Positions 17,717 through 26,019 of a stretch of 64,000 nt of DNA are shown piece by piece (position 1 is the first letter of the stretch; each line of letters begins with the position of its first letter). The stretch lies in NCBI RefSeq assembly GCF_900094925.1, contig NZ_FMAY01000007.1, positions 1 through 64,000 of the forward strand, written 5' to 3'. The notes under the pieces are model-generated. The model did no database searches. It was not told where the DNA came from and saw nothing but the letters and a program-made list of their open reading frames with translations. Made by a program: the position numbers and the translations under genes. This DNA comes from Kosakonia oryzendophytica (lineage in GTDB: Bacteria; Pseudomonadota; Gammaproteobacteria; Enterobacterales; Enterobacteriaceae).

Positions 17717-18361
17717 TCAACGAAAGACTTTTTTGTCATCATTTGCGCGAATCGCTCTTGCCGGGTTACCCATGGCAATGACACCGGCGGCGATATTGGC
17801 AAATACCGCCGCGCCCATACTGATGATGGCGTCTTCTCCGATGACGGTGCATTCGCGAACGACCGCGTTCATACCAATAAATGTGCGCGGCCCCACCTGG
17901 CACTGACCCGCCAGATTGGCATAAGAAGAAATGACGCAGTCGTCTCCGATCTGGCAGTCATGGCCGAGGCTGGCGTTGGGTTGCAGGTGCACATTACGCC
18001 CAATCACCGTGTCGCAAGAGATAAAGGTGCCGTAACAGACCACACAACCTTCATGAAAGGTCACATCTGTGCTCACTTGCGCTCCCGGATGCACCAACAC
18101 TGGCAAGGTAAAACCGGCGGTGCGGGCTTTATCTGCCAGCTTCCGGCGTAAAGCCGGTTCGCCAACGGCGATCACCACTTCATAGTCATTCGCGGTCAGA
18201 CTCTCCAGCGTGACAACCGGGTGGCCTTTGAGCTGCCTGTCAGCATGTAAGTCGTCGACAAAGCAGAATGCGTCCCAGCGCGGGTGGGCGGCGTTGATCT
18301 GCTTCGCCAGTTCGAGAACTTCTCTACCCAGCCCGCCTGCACCATAGATTGCCAGTTTCAT
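17717..18361 (-). CDS. NeuD/PglD-type sugar N-acyltransferase (left-handed beta-helix)
   Basis: 214 aa from ATG 18361 (MKLAIYGAGGLGREV), preceded by GAGGATACG. Residues 1-80 form a Rossmann-like nucleotide-sugar-binding domain (GAGGLG). Residues 90-205 are hexapeptide repeats of a left-handed beta-helix. The probable catalytic base is His134 in SLGHDCQIG, matching the PglD/NeuD position. These enzymes N-acylate UDP- or dTDP-4-amino-6-deoxysugars. With the VioA-like aminotransferase in the same island, the substrate is probably a dTDP-4-amino-4,6-dideoxyhexose and the donor the ACP-bound acyl group. First gene of the nine-gene operon, 82 bases before the ACP gene. Confidence 0.85.
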   Translation of the reverse strand: MKLAIYGAGGLGREVLELAKQINAAHPRWDAFCFVDDLHADRQLKGHPVVTLESLTANDYEVVIAVGEPALRRKLADKARTAGFTLPVLVHPGAQVSTDVTFHEGCVVCYGTFISCDTVIGRNVHLQPNASLGHDCQIGDDCVISSYANLAGQCQVGPRTFIGMNAVVRECTVIGEDAIISMGAAVFANIAAGVIAMGNPARAIRANDDKKVFR

Positions 18362-18850
18362 CGTATCCTCGAAGTGCGATATTTCAGGGCATGACCGCCC
18401 ATATGCCTGACCATCCTGCTTGCGTCGGCGAGTCTCGCGCGGGCGTAAAGAGACAGTCGGGATCAATGCCTTAATGTAAATGACCAGGGGGGTCTGTCAG
18501 GGTGCGAATAACCATCATTTTCTCTCGCTTATTAGCGGATAGAAACGTGCAGAAACGTTGGTCAGCAGCTAAAATTTCAATTAGGGTAAAGAGGTTTGGG
18601 GCGGTTCGTTAATAACAGCGACAATGCCGGAGCAACATTTTCAATGTAAATGTGAAAAATGAAGCTTTTTAGCATTGTTCATTTACCGCATTGATTATTC
18701 GATGTTTCTTCATTTTTAGATCCATTGAGTTCACTGCGATTCTTTTATTAATGCAAATAACCCCCCATTTCACCCATTATTCATCCGATTAAAACCACTC
18801 CAGAATCGGATAATCATGCCGATAACTCAATTAACGCAGGGCTGTTTATC
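18362..18850. promoter_or_regulatory. fliA: Divergent regulatory region between the island operon and fliA
   Basis: 489 bases, AT-rich in its right half, unlike the GC-richer genes around it. It must hold the promoter of the minus-strand acyl operon and the FlhDC-dependent and autogenous promoters of fliAZ. GCCGATAA, the sigma-28 -10 element, occurs at 18818-18825, but I do not see TAAA at the standard distance before it. No gene is visible. The AT-rich block probably marks the old fliC-fliA junction where the island joined. Confidence 0.6.
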
Positions 18851-19570
18851 GTGAATTCACTCTATACCGCTGAAGGTGTAATGGATAAACACTCGCTATG
18901 GCAGCGTTATGTTCCGCTGGTGCGTCACGAAGCATTGCGCCTGCAGGTGCGTTTGCCGGCGAGCGTGGAACTGGACGACCTGCTACAGGCGGGCGGAATC
19001 GGGCTACTGAATGCAGTAGACCGCTATGACGCCCTGCAAGGAACGGCATTTACCACTTACGCAGTGCAGCGTATTCGTGGGGCGATGCTGGACGAATTGC
19101 GCAGCCGTGACTGGGTGCCGCGAAGTGTCCGGCGTAATGCCCGCGAAGTGGCGCAGGCGATGGGGCAACTTGAGCAAGAACTGGGGCGTAACGCGTCGGA
19201 AACAGAAGTGTCGCAGCGTCTTGGCATTCCTGTAGAGGAATACCGTCAAATGTTGCTCGATACGAACAATAGTCAGCTTTTTTCCTACGATGAGTGGCGG
19301 GAAGAGCATGGCGACAGTATCGAGCTGGTGACGGATGATCATCAACAGGAAAACCCGTTATTCCAGTTAATGGAAAGTAATTTGCGTCACCGGGTGATGG
19401 AAGCAATCGAATCGCTCCCGGAACGTGAACAACTGGTATTAACGCTTTACTATCAGGAAGAGCTCAATCTCAAAGAGATTGGCGCTGTTCTGGAAGTAGG
19501 GGAATCTCGGGTCAGTCAGCTCCATAGTCAGGCCATTAAGCGCTTACGTACCAAGCTGGGTAAGTTATAG
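18851..19570 (+). CDS. fliA: Flagellar sigma factor FliA (sigma-28)
   Basis: 239 aa, GTG start as in E. coli (MNSLYTAEGVMDKHSLWQRY). Region 2 includes GTAFTTYAVQRIRGAMLDEL and region 4 ends with ESRVSQLHSQAIKRLRTKLG, the helix-turn-helix that reads the -35 element. It directs RNA polymerase to late flagellar and chemotaxis promoters and is held inactive by FlgM until the hook is complete. Followed by fliZ after 64 bases in the same operon. Confidence 0.97.
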   Translation: MNSLYTAEGVMDKHSLWQRYVPLVRHEALRLQVRLPASVELDDLLQAGGIGLLNAVDRYDALQGTAFTTYAVQRIRGAMLDELRSRDWVPRSVRRNAREVAQAMGQLEQELGRNASETEVSQRLGIPVEEYRQMLLDTNNSQLFSYDEWREEHGDSIELVTDDHQQENPLFQLMESNLRHRVMEAIESLPEREQLVLTLYYQEELNLKEIGAVLEVGESRVSQLHSQAIKRLRTKLGKL

Positions 19571-19634
19571 GTTGGTGATCCTGCATCGCCTCCTGGAGAA
19601 ATGCCGTACAACGCATTGACAACCAGGAGTTATC

Positions 19635-20186
19635 ATGACGGTGCAGCAACCTAAAAGACGGCCTTTAAGCCGCTACCTAAAAGACTTTAAACACAGCCAG
19701 ACGCATTGCGCTCATTGTCACAAGTTGCTTGATCGCATCACACTGGTACGTCGGGGCGAAATCGTCAATAAAATCGCGATTTCGCGCCTCGATACGTTGT
19801 TGGATGAAGCGGCCTGGCAACAGGAGCAGAAAGAGTGGGTTGCGTTGTGTCGTTTCTGCGGCGATTTGCATTGCAAAGAGCAGAGCGATTTCTTTGATAT
19901 CATCGGTTTTAAACAATATCTTTTCGAACAAACGGAAATGAGCCACGGTACCGTGCGCGAGTACGTTGTTCGCCTGCGCCGGCTGGGGAATCACCTCAGC
20001 GAGCTTAATATTTCCCGTCAATTACTTGAAGAAGGCTTCCTCGACGAAAATCTGGAGCCCTGGTTACCCGCGACCAGCACCAACAATTATCGGATTGCGT
20101 TGCGCAAATACGCGCAATTTAAGGCGCAGATGCGCTTCACGGCAGTGCAAAAAGTCGCTGTCGGCGCAGTAACTGATATATATTGA
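19635..20186 (+). CDS. fliZ: FliZ, flagellar regulator
   Basis: 183 aa, begins MTVQQPKRRPLSRYLKDFKH. Contains the core-binding-like fold with the YVVRLRRLGNHLSEL helix that in E. coli recognises sigma-S-type promoters. Cysteine pairs HCAHCHK and CRFCGD occur near the N-terminus. FliZ represses sigma-S-dependent genes and supports FlhDC activity during the switch to motility. Ribosome site ACCAGGAGTTATC before ATG. Second gene of the fliAZ unit. Confidence 0.95.
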   Translation: MTVQQPKRRPLSRYLKDFKHSQTHCAHCHKLLDRITLVRRGEIVNKIAISRLDTLLDEAAWQQEQKEWVALCRFCGDLHCKEQSDFFDIIGFKQYLFEQTEMSHGTVREYVVRLRRLGNHLSELNISRQLLEEGFLDENLEPWLPATSTNNYRIALRKYAQFKAQMRFTAVQKVAVGAVTDIY

Positions 20187-20269
20187 AAAAGAATAACATG
20201 TAGCCGGGCCGTGCTTGAGCTTACCGTCAGGCACAGCACACTACAGTCAAATTCTTAATCGGGGTGACT

Positions 20270-21070
20270 ATGAAACTAGCACTTTTGGGACGTCAGGCAC
20301 TGATGGGCGTGATGGCTGTCGCGCTGGTGGCCGGGATGAGCGCGAAAACCTTCGCGTCAGAAAACTTGCTCAGCAAAGTTAAAGAGCGCGGTACATTGTT
20401 AGTCGGTCTGGAAGGCACCTACCCGCCGTTCAGTTTCCAGGGTGATGATGGCAAACTGACGGGGTTTGAAGTGGAGTTCGCCGACGCGCTGGCGCAACAC
20501 CTGGGCGTGAAAGCCACGCTGAAACCTACCAAATGGGACGGCATGCTGGCGTCGCTGGATTCTAAACGCATCGACGTGGTCATTAACCAGGTGACCATCA
20601 CCGATGAGCGTAAGAAAAAATATGACTTCTCCACGCCCTATACGGTCTCCGGTATTCAGGCGCTGGTAAAAAAAGGTCACGAAGCGGATATTCACTCAGC
20701 CGCTGACCTGAAAGGTAAGAAAGTGGGCGTCGGTCTGGGCACTAACTATGAAGAGTGGCTGCGTCAGAATGTTCAGGGTGTTGATATTCGCACCTATGAT
20801 GATGACCCGACAAAATATCAGGATCTGCGCGTTGGCCGCATCGACGCCATTCTGGTCGATCGCTTGGCGGCACTCGATCTGGTGAAAAAAACGAAAGACA
20901 CGCTCGCCGTGGCGGGGGATGCGTTCTCCCGTCAGGAAGCTGGCGTTGCGGTACGCAAAGACAATGATGACCTGGTAAAGGCAATTGATACGGCTATCGC
21001 AGAAATGCAAAAAGACGGCTCCTTAAAAGCGCTGTCGGAAAAATGGTTTGGCGCGGATGTGACGAAGTAA
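20270..21070 (+). CDS. tcyJ: Cystine-binding periplasmic protein TcyJ (FliY)
   Basis: 266 aa from ATG 20270 (MKLALLGRQALMGV); a GTG two codons upstream is less likely. An N-terminal signal peptide is cleaved near AKTFAS. Family 3 solute-binding protein (amino-acid type) with LLVGLEGTYPPFSF and TGFEVEFADALA. It delivers L-cystine to the TcyLN transporter. Historic name fliY, from its place in the fliAZY operon. A terminator follows, with dcyD and tcyLN downstream. Confidence 0.95.
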   Translation: MKLALLGRQALMGVMAVALVAGMSAKTFASENLLSKVKERGTLLVGLEGTYPPFSFQGDDGKLTGFEVEFADALAQHLGVKATLKPTKWDGMLASLDSKRIDVVINQVTITDERKKKYDFSTPYTVSGIQALVKKGHEADIHSAADLKGKKVGVGLGTNYEEWLRQNVQGVDIRTYDDDPTKYQDLRVGRIDAILVDRLAALDLVKKTKDTLAVAGDAFSRQEAGVAVRKDNDDLVKAIDTAIAEMQKDGSLKALSEKWFGADVTK

Positions 21071-21081
21071 CCGTTGCCCGC

Positions 21082-21112
21082 AAAAAAGGCGCTTAATCAA
21101 GCGCCTTTTTTA
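21082..21112 (+). terminator. Terminator after tcyJ
   Basis: A-run, AAGGCGCTT, loop AATC, AAGCGCCTT, T-run. Twelve bases after the stop codon. Read-through may still serve dcyD-tcyLN. Confidence 0.92.
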
Positions 21113-21177
21113 TTTCATCAGTTTTAGGGTGCATAATAAAAATTAACATTCATCGTTTTCCGGTATCCGGAGGTTTT

Positions 21178-22164
21178 ATGCCACTGCACAATTTGACCCG
21201 CTTTCCGCGCCTGGAATTGATTGGCGCACCCACGCCACTGGAGTACCTGCCGCGTCTTTCCGACTACGTTGGGCGCGAGATTTTTATCAAACGTGATGAT
21301 GTGACACCTGTCGCCATGGGCGGGAATAAGCTGCGCAAACTGGAGTTTCTGGCTGCCGATGCTTTGCGTGAAGGGGCGGATACGCTGGTGACGGCGGGTG
21401 CGATCCAGTCCAACCATGTGCGCCAGACAGCGGCGGTGGCGGCAAAATTGGGGCTGCACTGTGTGGCGTTACTGGAAAACCCGATTGGGACGATGGCGGA
21501 GAATTACCTGAGCAACGGTAACCGCTTATTGCTGGATCTGTTTTCTGCGCAAATCGAAATGTGCGAGGCGCTGAACGATCCCGTCGCGCAACTGGATGAG
21601 CTAGCGACACGTCTTGAAGCCCAGGGGTTCCGTCCCTATGTCATCCCCGTTGGCGGCTCTAATGCGCTGGGTGCCATGGGGTATGTGGAAAGTGCGCTGG
21701 AGATTGCCCAACAGTGTGAAGGGGCGGTGGGTCTTTCCTCTGTAGTGGTGGCGTCTGGCAGCGCGGGGACGCATGCCGGACTGGCTGTCGGCCTGGAACA
21801 GCTGATGCCAGAGGTTGAGCTGATTGGTGTGACGGTTTCCCGAAGCGTTGCCGATCAAAAGCCAAAGGTAGTGACATTACAGCAGGCGATTGCACGTGAA
21901 CTGGAGGTTCAGGCCACGGCCGATATTTTGCTGTGGGATGACTACTTTGCGCCGGGCTACGGCATGCCAAATGACGACGGCATGGAGGCAGTAAAACTGC
22001 TGGCGCGTCTGGAAGGTATTTTGCTCGATCCGGTGTACACCGGGAAGGCGATGGCCGGGTTGCTGGACGGCATAGAGCAGAAGCGCTTTAAGGATAACGG
22101 CCCCATTCTTTTTGTGCATACCGGCGGGGCGCCCGCGCTATTTGCCTACCATCCACATGTTTAA
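21178..22164 (+). CDS. dcyD: D-cysteine desulfhydrase
   Basis: 328 aa, PLP fold type II. Lysine in [13 protein letters not shown] (Schiff base) and the serine-rich [16 protein letters not shown] loop are the ACC-deaminase/D-cysteine desulfhydrase signature. It converts D-cysteine to pyruvate, sulfide and ammonia, protecting against toxic D-cysteine and supplying sulfur. Start ATG 21178 has the ribosome site CCGGAGGTTTT. Placed within the cystine import genes, as in E. coli. Confidence 0.95.
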   Translation: MPLHNLTRFPRLELIGAPTPLEYLPRLSDYVGREIFIKRDDVTPVAMGGNKLRKLEFLAADALREGADTLVTAGAIQSNHVRQTAAVAAKLGLHCVALLENPIGTMAENYLSNGNRLLLDLFSAQIEMCEALNDPVAQLDELATRLEAQGFRPYVIPVGGSNALGAMGYVESALEIAQQCEGAVGLSSVVVASGSAGTHAGLAVGLEQLMPEVELIGVTVSRSVADQKPKVVTLQQAIARELEVQATADILLWDDYFAPGYGMPNDDGMEAVKLLARLEGILLDPVYTGKAMAGLLDGIEQKRFKDNGPILFVHTGGAPALFAYHPHV

Positions 22165-22185
22165 CTCACGGGCAGAGTGCGCATA

Positions 22186-22854
22186 ATGCAAGAGAGTCTG
22201 CAACTGGTCATCGATTCCGCCCCGTATCTGTTAAAGGGGGCGGTGTTTACGCTGCAACTGAGCATCGGCGGGATGTTTTTTGGGTTGTTACTGGGATTTG
22301 TGCTGGCGTTGATGCGCATGTCGCCACTGTTAGCCGTACGTTGGCTCGCCCGTTTCTATATCTCCATTTTTCGTGGCACGCCGCTTATTGCCCAGTTGTT
22401 TATGATTTACTATGGGCTACCTCAGTTTGGTATTGAACTGGATCCGGTTCCCTCGGCGATGATTGGCCTGTCGCTCAACACCGCTGCCTATGCCGCTGAG
22501 ACCCTGCGTGCGGCGATCACGGCTATCGATAAAGGGCAGTGGGAGGCCGCGGCCAGTATTGGCATGACGCGCTGGCAGACACTACGTCGGGCCATTCTTC
22601 CTCAAGCCGCGCGTGTCGCATTACCGCCCCTGAGTAACAGTTTTATCAGTCTGGTGAAAGACACCTCTCTGGCGGCGACCATTCAGGTGCCGGAACTGTT
22701 TCGTCAGGCGCAACTTATCACCTCTCGTACGCTGGAAGTGTTTACGATGTATCTTGCCGCCTCACTGATCTATTGGGTGATGGCGACGCTCCTTTCCACG
22801 CTGCAAAACTATTTTGAACATCAGCTCAATCGGCCGGAGCGCGAGACAAAATGA
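22186..22854 (+). CDS. tcyL: Cystine ABC transporter permease TcyL (YecS)
   Basis: 222 aa from ATG 22186 (MQESLQLVIDSAPYLLKG); an upstream GTG in frame is less likely. HisM/GlnP-type permease with about five membrane helices and the EAA loop AASIGMTRWQTLRRAILPQA that contacts the ATPase. Works with TcyJ and TcyN to import L-cystine, and probably diaminopimelate. Stop overlaps the start of tcyN by 4 bases (ATGA). Confidence 0.95.
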   Translation: MQESLQLVIDSAPYLLKGAVFTLQLSIGGMFFGLLLGFVLALMRMSPLLAVRWLARFYISIFRGTPLIAQLFMIYYGLPQFGIELDPVPSAMIGLSLNTAAYAAETLRAAITAIDKGQWEAAASIGMTRWQTLRRAILPQAARVALPPLSNSFISLVKDTSLAATIQVPELFRQAQLITSRTLEVFTMYLAASLIYWVMATLLSTLQNYFEHQLNRPERETK

Positions 22855-23603
22855 GTACGATCGAAATCAGAAATCTGGTGAAAACGTTTCATGGTCAGAC
22901 GGTGCTGCACGGCATCAATCTTGAGGTGCAAGAGGGGGAGGTGGTGGTGATTATCGGCCCGAGCGGCTCCGGTAAAACGACCTTGTTGCGCAGTATTAAT
23001 TTGCTGGAGCAACCCGATAACGGCACGATCCGCGTGGGGAACATTACCATTGATACCGCTCACGCCATCAGCCGCCAAAAGACGGCGATACGCCAGTTAC
23101 GCCAGCATGTGGGTTTTGTCTTTCAGAACTTCAATCTGTTTCCACACCGTACCGTGCTGGAGAACATCATTGAAGGGCCGGTGATTGTCAAGGGTGAGCC
23201 AAAAGCGGAAGCGACCGCGCGCGCCCGTGAGCTATTGGCAAAGGTGGGTTTAAGCGGTAAAGAGATGAGCTATCCACGGCGGTTATCCGGTGGGCAACAG
23301 CAGCGCGTGGCGATTGCCCGTGCGCTGGCGATGCGCCCGGATGTCCTGCTGTTTGATGAGCCTACATCCGCGCTGGATCCAGAACTGGTTGGGGAGGTTC
23401 TGACCGCCATTCGCCAACTGGCGCAGGAAAAACGTACCATGGTGATCGTCACCCATGAGATGAGTTTTGCGCGCGATGTGGCCGACCGGGCCATTTTTAT
23501 GGATCAAGGGCGGATTGTGGAAGAGGGGGCCGCGAAAGCGCTATTCAGCGAACCGCAGCAGCCACGTACGCGTCAGTTTCTGGAAAAATTTCTGTTACGG
23601 TAA
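22851..23603 (+). CDS. tcyN: Cystine ABC transporter ATP-binding protein TcyN (YecC)
   Basis: 250 aa. Walker A GPSGSGKTT, Q-loop FVFQNFNLF, signature LSGGQQQRVAIARAL, Walker B VLLFDEPTSALD, switch VTHEM. Polar amino-acid uptake family. Powers TcyJ-TcyL. Last gene of the run. Confidence 0.96.
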   Translation: MSTIEIRNLVKTFHGQTVLHGINLEVQEGEVVVIIGPSGSGKTTLLRSINLLEQPDNGTIRVGNITIDTAHAISRQKTAIRQLRQHVGFVFQNFNLFPHRTVLENIIEGPVIVKGEPKAEATARARELLAKVGLSGKEMSYPRRLSGGQQQRVAIARALAMRPDVLLFDEPTSALDPELVGEVLTAIRQLAQEKRTMVIVTHEMSFARDVADRAIFMDQGRIVEEGAAKALFSEPQQPRTRQFLEKFLLR

Positions 23604-23893
23604 TAAGCGCGCGATTCCACCCGTGCATTTCATTGAATGGCAATGAGTTTACTTAAGTTAAATTTGCAGGCGGTGGATTAACGCATACAGAATATAAGGA
23701 CATATTAATGCAGCCCCGCATTGTGCCTGAAAAAACAGGTGGTTTTTCCTTCCTGATGATGTCGTAAAACCCGTCAATAAATCCAATTTATTTCCAGATA
23801 TCCCGATATTTTATATTCATAATTAAGTTTTATGTGTTATTTTGTTGTATACAAAATAATGATTATTAAAACTCAGGGGTATTACCGGTCGGT

Positions 23894-24616
23894 ATGCAGG
23901 AGAAAGATTTTTTTACCTGGCGGCGTGAAGTCATGTCACGTTTTCAGGCGATGACAACGGCAGAAGAGATTTATTCGGAGTTGCAGCGCCAGACGCAGCA
24001 GCTGGAATTTGATTATTTTGCGCTTTGCGTACGTCATCCGGTGCCGTTTACACGGCCAAAGATTAGCGTTGAAAGTACGTATCCGCAGGCGTGGATGTCG
24101 CACTATCAGGCGGAGAATTACTTCGCCATTGATCCGGTGCTGAAAGCGGAGAATTTCATTCAGGGTCATTTGCCCTGGAGTGATAAGCTTTTTCACGATG
24201 CGATGACGCTATGGGATGCCGCGCGCGATCATGGTTTGCGCAAAGGGATATCTCAATGTCTGATGTTACCGAATCACGCCATGGGCTTTCTGTCTGTTTC
24301 TCGTAATAATGTGTTTGGCAAGATGATGGCAGACGACGAAATTGAGATGCGCCTGCAAACGCTGGTGCAGATGAGTTTGCTCATGCTCACCCGTCTGGAA
24401 AACGAGATGGTGATGGCGCCTGAGATGAAATTCAGTAAACGAGAAAGAGAAATACTGAAGTGGACGGCGGAAGGGAAAACGTCAGCGGAAATCGCGATGA
24501 TCTTGTCTATTTCCGAAAATACGGTCAATTTCCATCAGAAAAACATGCAGAAGAAATTCAATGCACCGAATAAAACGCAGATTGCTTGCTATGCAGCGGC
24601 GACCGGGATGATTTGA
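23894..24616 (+). CDS. sdiA: Quorum-sensing regulator SdiA (LuxR-type, orphan)
   Basis: 240 aa. Residues 1-170 are the acyl-homoserine-lactone-binding domain (YFALCVRHPVPF, WMSHYQAENYFAIDPVL, with the conserved Trp/Tyr/Asp pocket residues). Residues 175-240 are the LuxR helix-turn-helix (SKREREILKWTAEGKTSAEI, ENTVNFHQKNM). No luxI partner is visible nearby, so it listens to signals of other bacteria. The 290 bases upstream are AT-rich; I see no gene there. Confidence 0.95.
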   Translation: MQEKDFFTWRREVMSRFQAMTTAEEIYSELQRQTQQLEFDYFALCVRHPVPFTRPKISVESTYPQAWMSHYQAENYFAIDPVLKAENFIQGHLPWSDKLFHDAMTLWDAARDHGLRKGISQCLMLPNHAMGFLSVSRNNVFGKMMADDEIEMRLQTLVQMSLLMLTRLENEMVMAPEMKFSKREREILKWTAEGKTSAEIAMILSISENTVNFHQKNMQKKFNAPNKTQIACYAAATGMI

Positions 24617-24637
24617 TTTCTGCGCACCAGACATAAG

Positions 24638-24672
24638 CGGCTGCCAGGTTACCCGGGCAGCCGTTTCTATTA
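24638..24672. terminator. Terminator shared by sdiA and yecF
   Basis: CGGCTGCC (24638-24645) pairs with GGCAGCCG (24656-24663), followed by TTTCTATT. Located between convergent sdiA and yecF. Confidence 0.8.
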
Positions 24673-24894
24673 CTGGCGATAAGCTTGTTTAATCTGCTTA
24701 ACAGTGCTGGAAAACACGGCCGCCTGCGTTTCATCTTCCATCTGGTCGATTTGCTTTTCCATTTTAAGGATGACGCGGCCTGCGTCAGCCTGACCCATTG
24801 CCTGCAGCATCAGTGTCATCAATGATTTCAGGCAGGAAACCTCCAGTGCCAGTTCCTTTGCATTATCAGCAGTGGAAAAATCCGGTGTGCTCAA
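24670..24894 (-). CDS. yecF: YecF, DUF2594 family small protein
   Basis: 74 aa, begins [20 protein letters not shown]. Soluble, acidic and largely helical; contains [20 protein letters not shown]. Family of unknown function, always beside sdiA in enterobacteria. Ribosome site AATGAGGAAAATAA before ATG. Confidence 0.88.
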   Translation of the reverse strand: MSTPDFSTADNAKELALEVSCLKSLMTLMLQAMGQADAGRVILKMEKQIDQMEDETQAAVFSSTVKQIKQAYRQ

Positions 24895-25362
24895 TTTATT
24901 TTCCTCATTACGTTGTCGCGCAACTGCGCGACGATCACTGTCAAAGCGGCGGAGTATACCATAAGGCCGGCAAAAGATAGCAGTGGTTGTTTTTTGATCG
25001 TTGTTGGCTGGTTTATTAAATTAAACTGCTGATGCATTAAAAACACACAGTTTTTGGTTTGTCCGAAAATATATGTTTACTACAGGTTTAGTCAGAGTTA
25101 ATTGTTGTTACAAATCATTCGGGATAATTATCGATAGCAGAAAAACGATTTTTTGGTAACTTTATGAAAATTGGTGTTTAAGTTTTTTCCCGCTGCGCTT
25201 GAGGGCGGAAGAAAAGTTTCCGCTTTTTGCTACTCTAATTTCCAGAAACGAGAGCGAAATCCAGTCGCCACTGTTTTTAGTCGTTCACTGTTAGGTAAAA
25301 AAAAGCTAATATACGGTGAATTAGTTTTCAGCAGCGTTATCCCTAATTCCGGAGATACTCCT
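24895..25362. promoter_or_regulatory. uvrY: uvrY upstream region
   Basis: 468 bases, AT-rich, between divergent yecF and uvrY. An open frame extends from 25171 into uvrY but lacks a ribosome site and any family similarity, so I treat it as leader. The region should hold the SdiA-controlled uvrY promoter. I cannot assign the binding site. Confidence 0.5.
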
Positions 25363-26019
25363 TTGATCAACGTACTACTTGTTGATGACCATGAACTGGT
25401 GCGCGCAGGGATACGACGCATTCTCGAAGATATTAAGGGCATAAGAGTCACAGGCGAGGCCTGTTGTGGTGAGGACGCCATCAAATGGTGTCGCGCCAAT
25501 TCCGTTGATGTTGTATTGATGGATATGAACATGCCCGGCATTGGCGGTCTTGAAGCCACGCGCAAAATCGCGCGCGGCAATGTCGACACCAAAGTCATTA
25601 TGCTCACGGTCCACACCGAAAATCCTCTGCCTGCCAAAGTGATGCAGGCTGGCGCAGCGGGCTACCTCAGTAAAGGCGCAGCACCACAGGAAGTGGTTAA
25701 TGCTATCCGATCTGTCCATTCCGCTCAGCGTTACATCGCCTCTGATATCGCGCAGCAAATGGCGCTTAGCCAAATCGAACCCGAAAAAACAGACTCGCCA
25801 TTCTCCACTTTGTCTGAGCGCGAATTGCAGATTATGCTGATGATCACAAGAGGCCAGAAGGTCAATGAGATCTCGGAACAGTTACATCTGAGTCCGAAAA
25901 CGGTGAACAGCTATCGCTACCGGATGTTCAGTAAACTGAACATTCACGGTGACGTCGAATTGACGCACCTTGCCATTCGCCATGGTTTGTGCAATGCGGA
26001 GACGTTAACAAGTCAGTGA
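25363..26019 (+). CDS. uvrY: Response regulator UvrY (BarA/UvrY system)
   Basis: 218 aa from TTG 25363 ([13 protein letters not shown]), with ribosome site CCGGAGATACTCC; this rare TTG start is also used in E. coli. Receiver domain with Asp54 in [10 protein letters not shown], and a C-terminal NarL/FixJ helix-turn-helix ([13 protein letters not shown]). Phosphorylated by BarA, it activates the csrB/csrC small RNAs that sequester CsrA, linking short-chain acid sensing to motility and carbon storage. Its stop overlaps uvrC's GTG start. Confidence 0.96.
   Translation: MINVLLVDDHELVRAGIRRILEDIKGIRVTGEACCGEDAIKWCRANSVDVVLMDMNMPGIGGLEATRKIARGNVDTKVIMLTVHTENPLPAKVMQAGAAGYLSKGAAPQEVVNAIRSVHSAQRYIASDIAQQMALSQIEPEKTDSPFSTLSERELQIMLMITRGQKVNEISEQLHLSPKTVNSYRYRMFSKLNIHGDVELTHLAIRHGLCNAETLTSQ

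Noticed and set aside
18818-18825. Complete sigma-28 promoter before fliA
   Set aside because: The -10 GCCGATAA is present, but no TAAA at the required spacing; kept only as a tentative element.
25171-25362. N-terminal extension of UvrY
   Set aside because: The family starts at the TTG 25363 ([11 protein letters not shown]); the upstream codons are non-conserved and lack a ribosome site.
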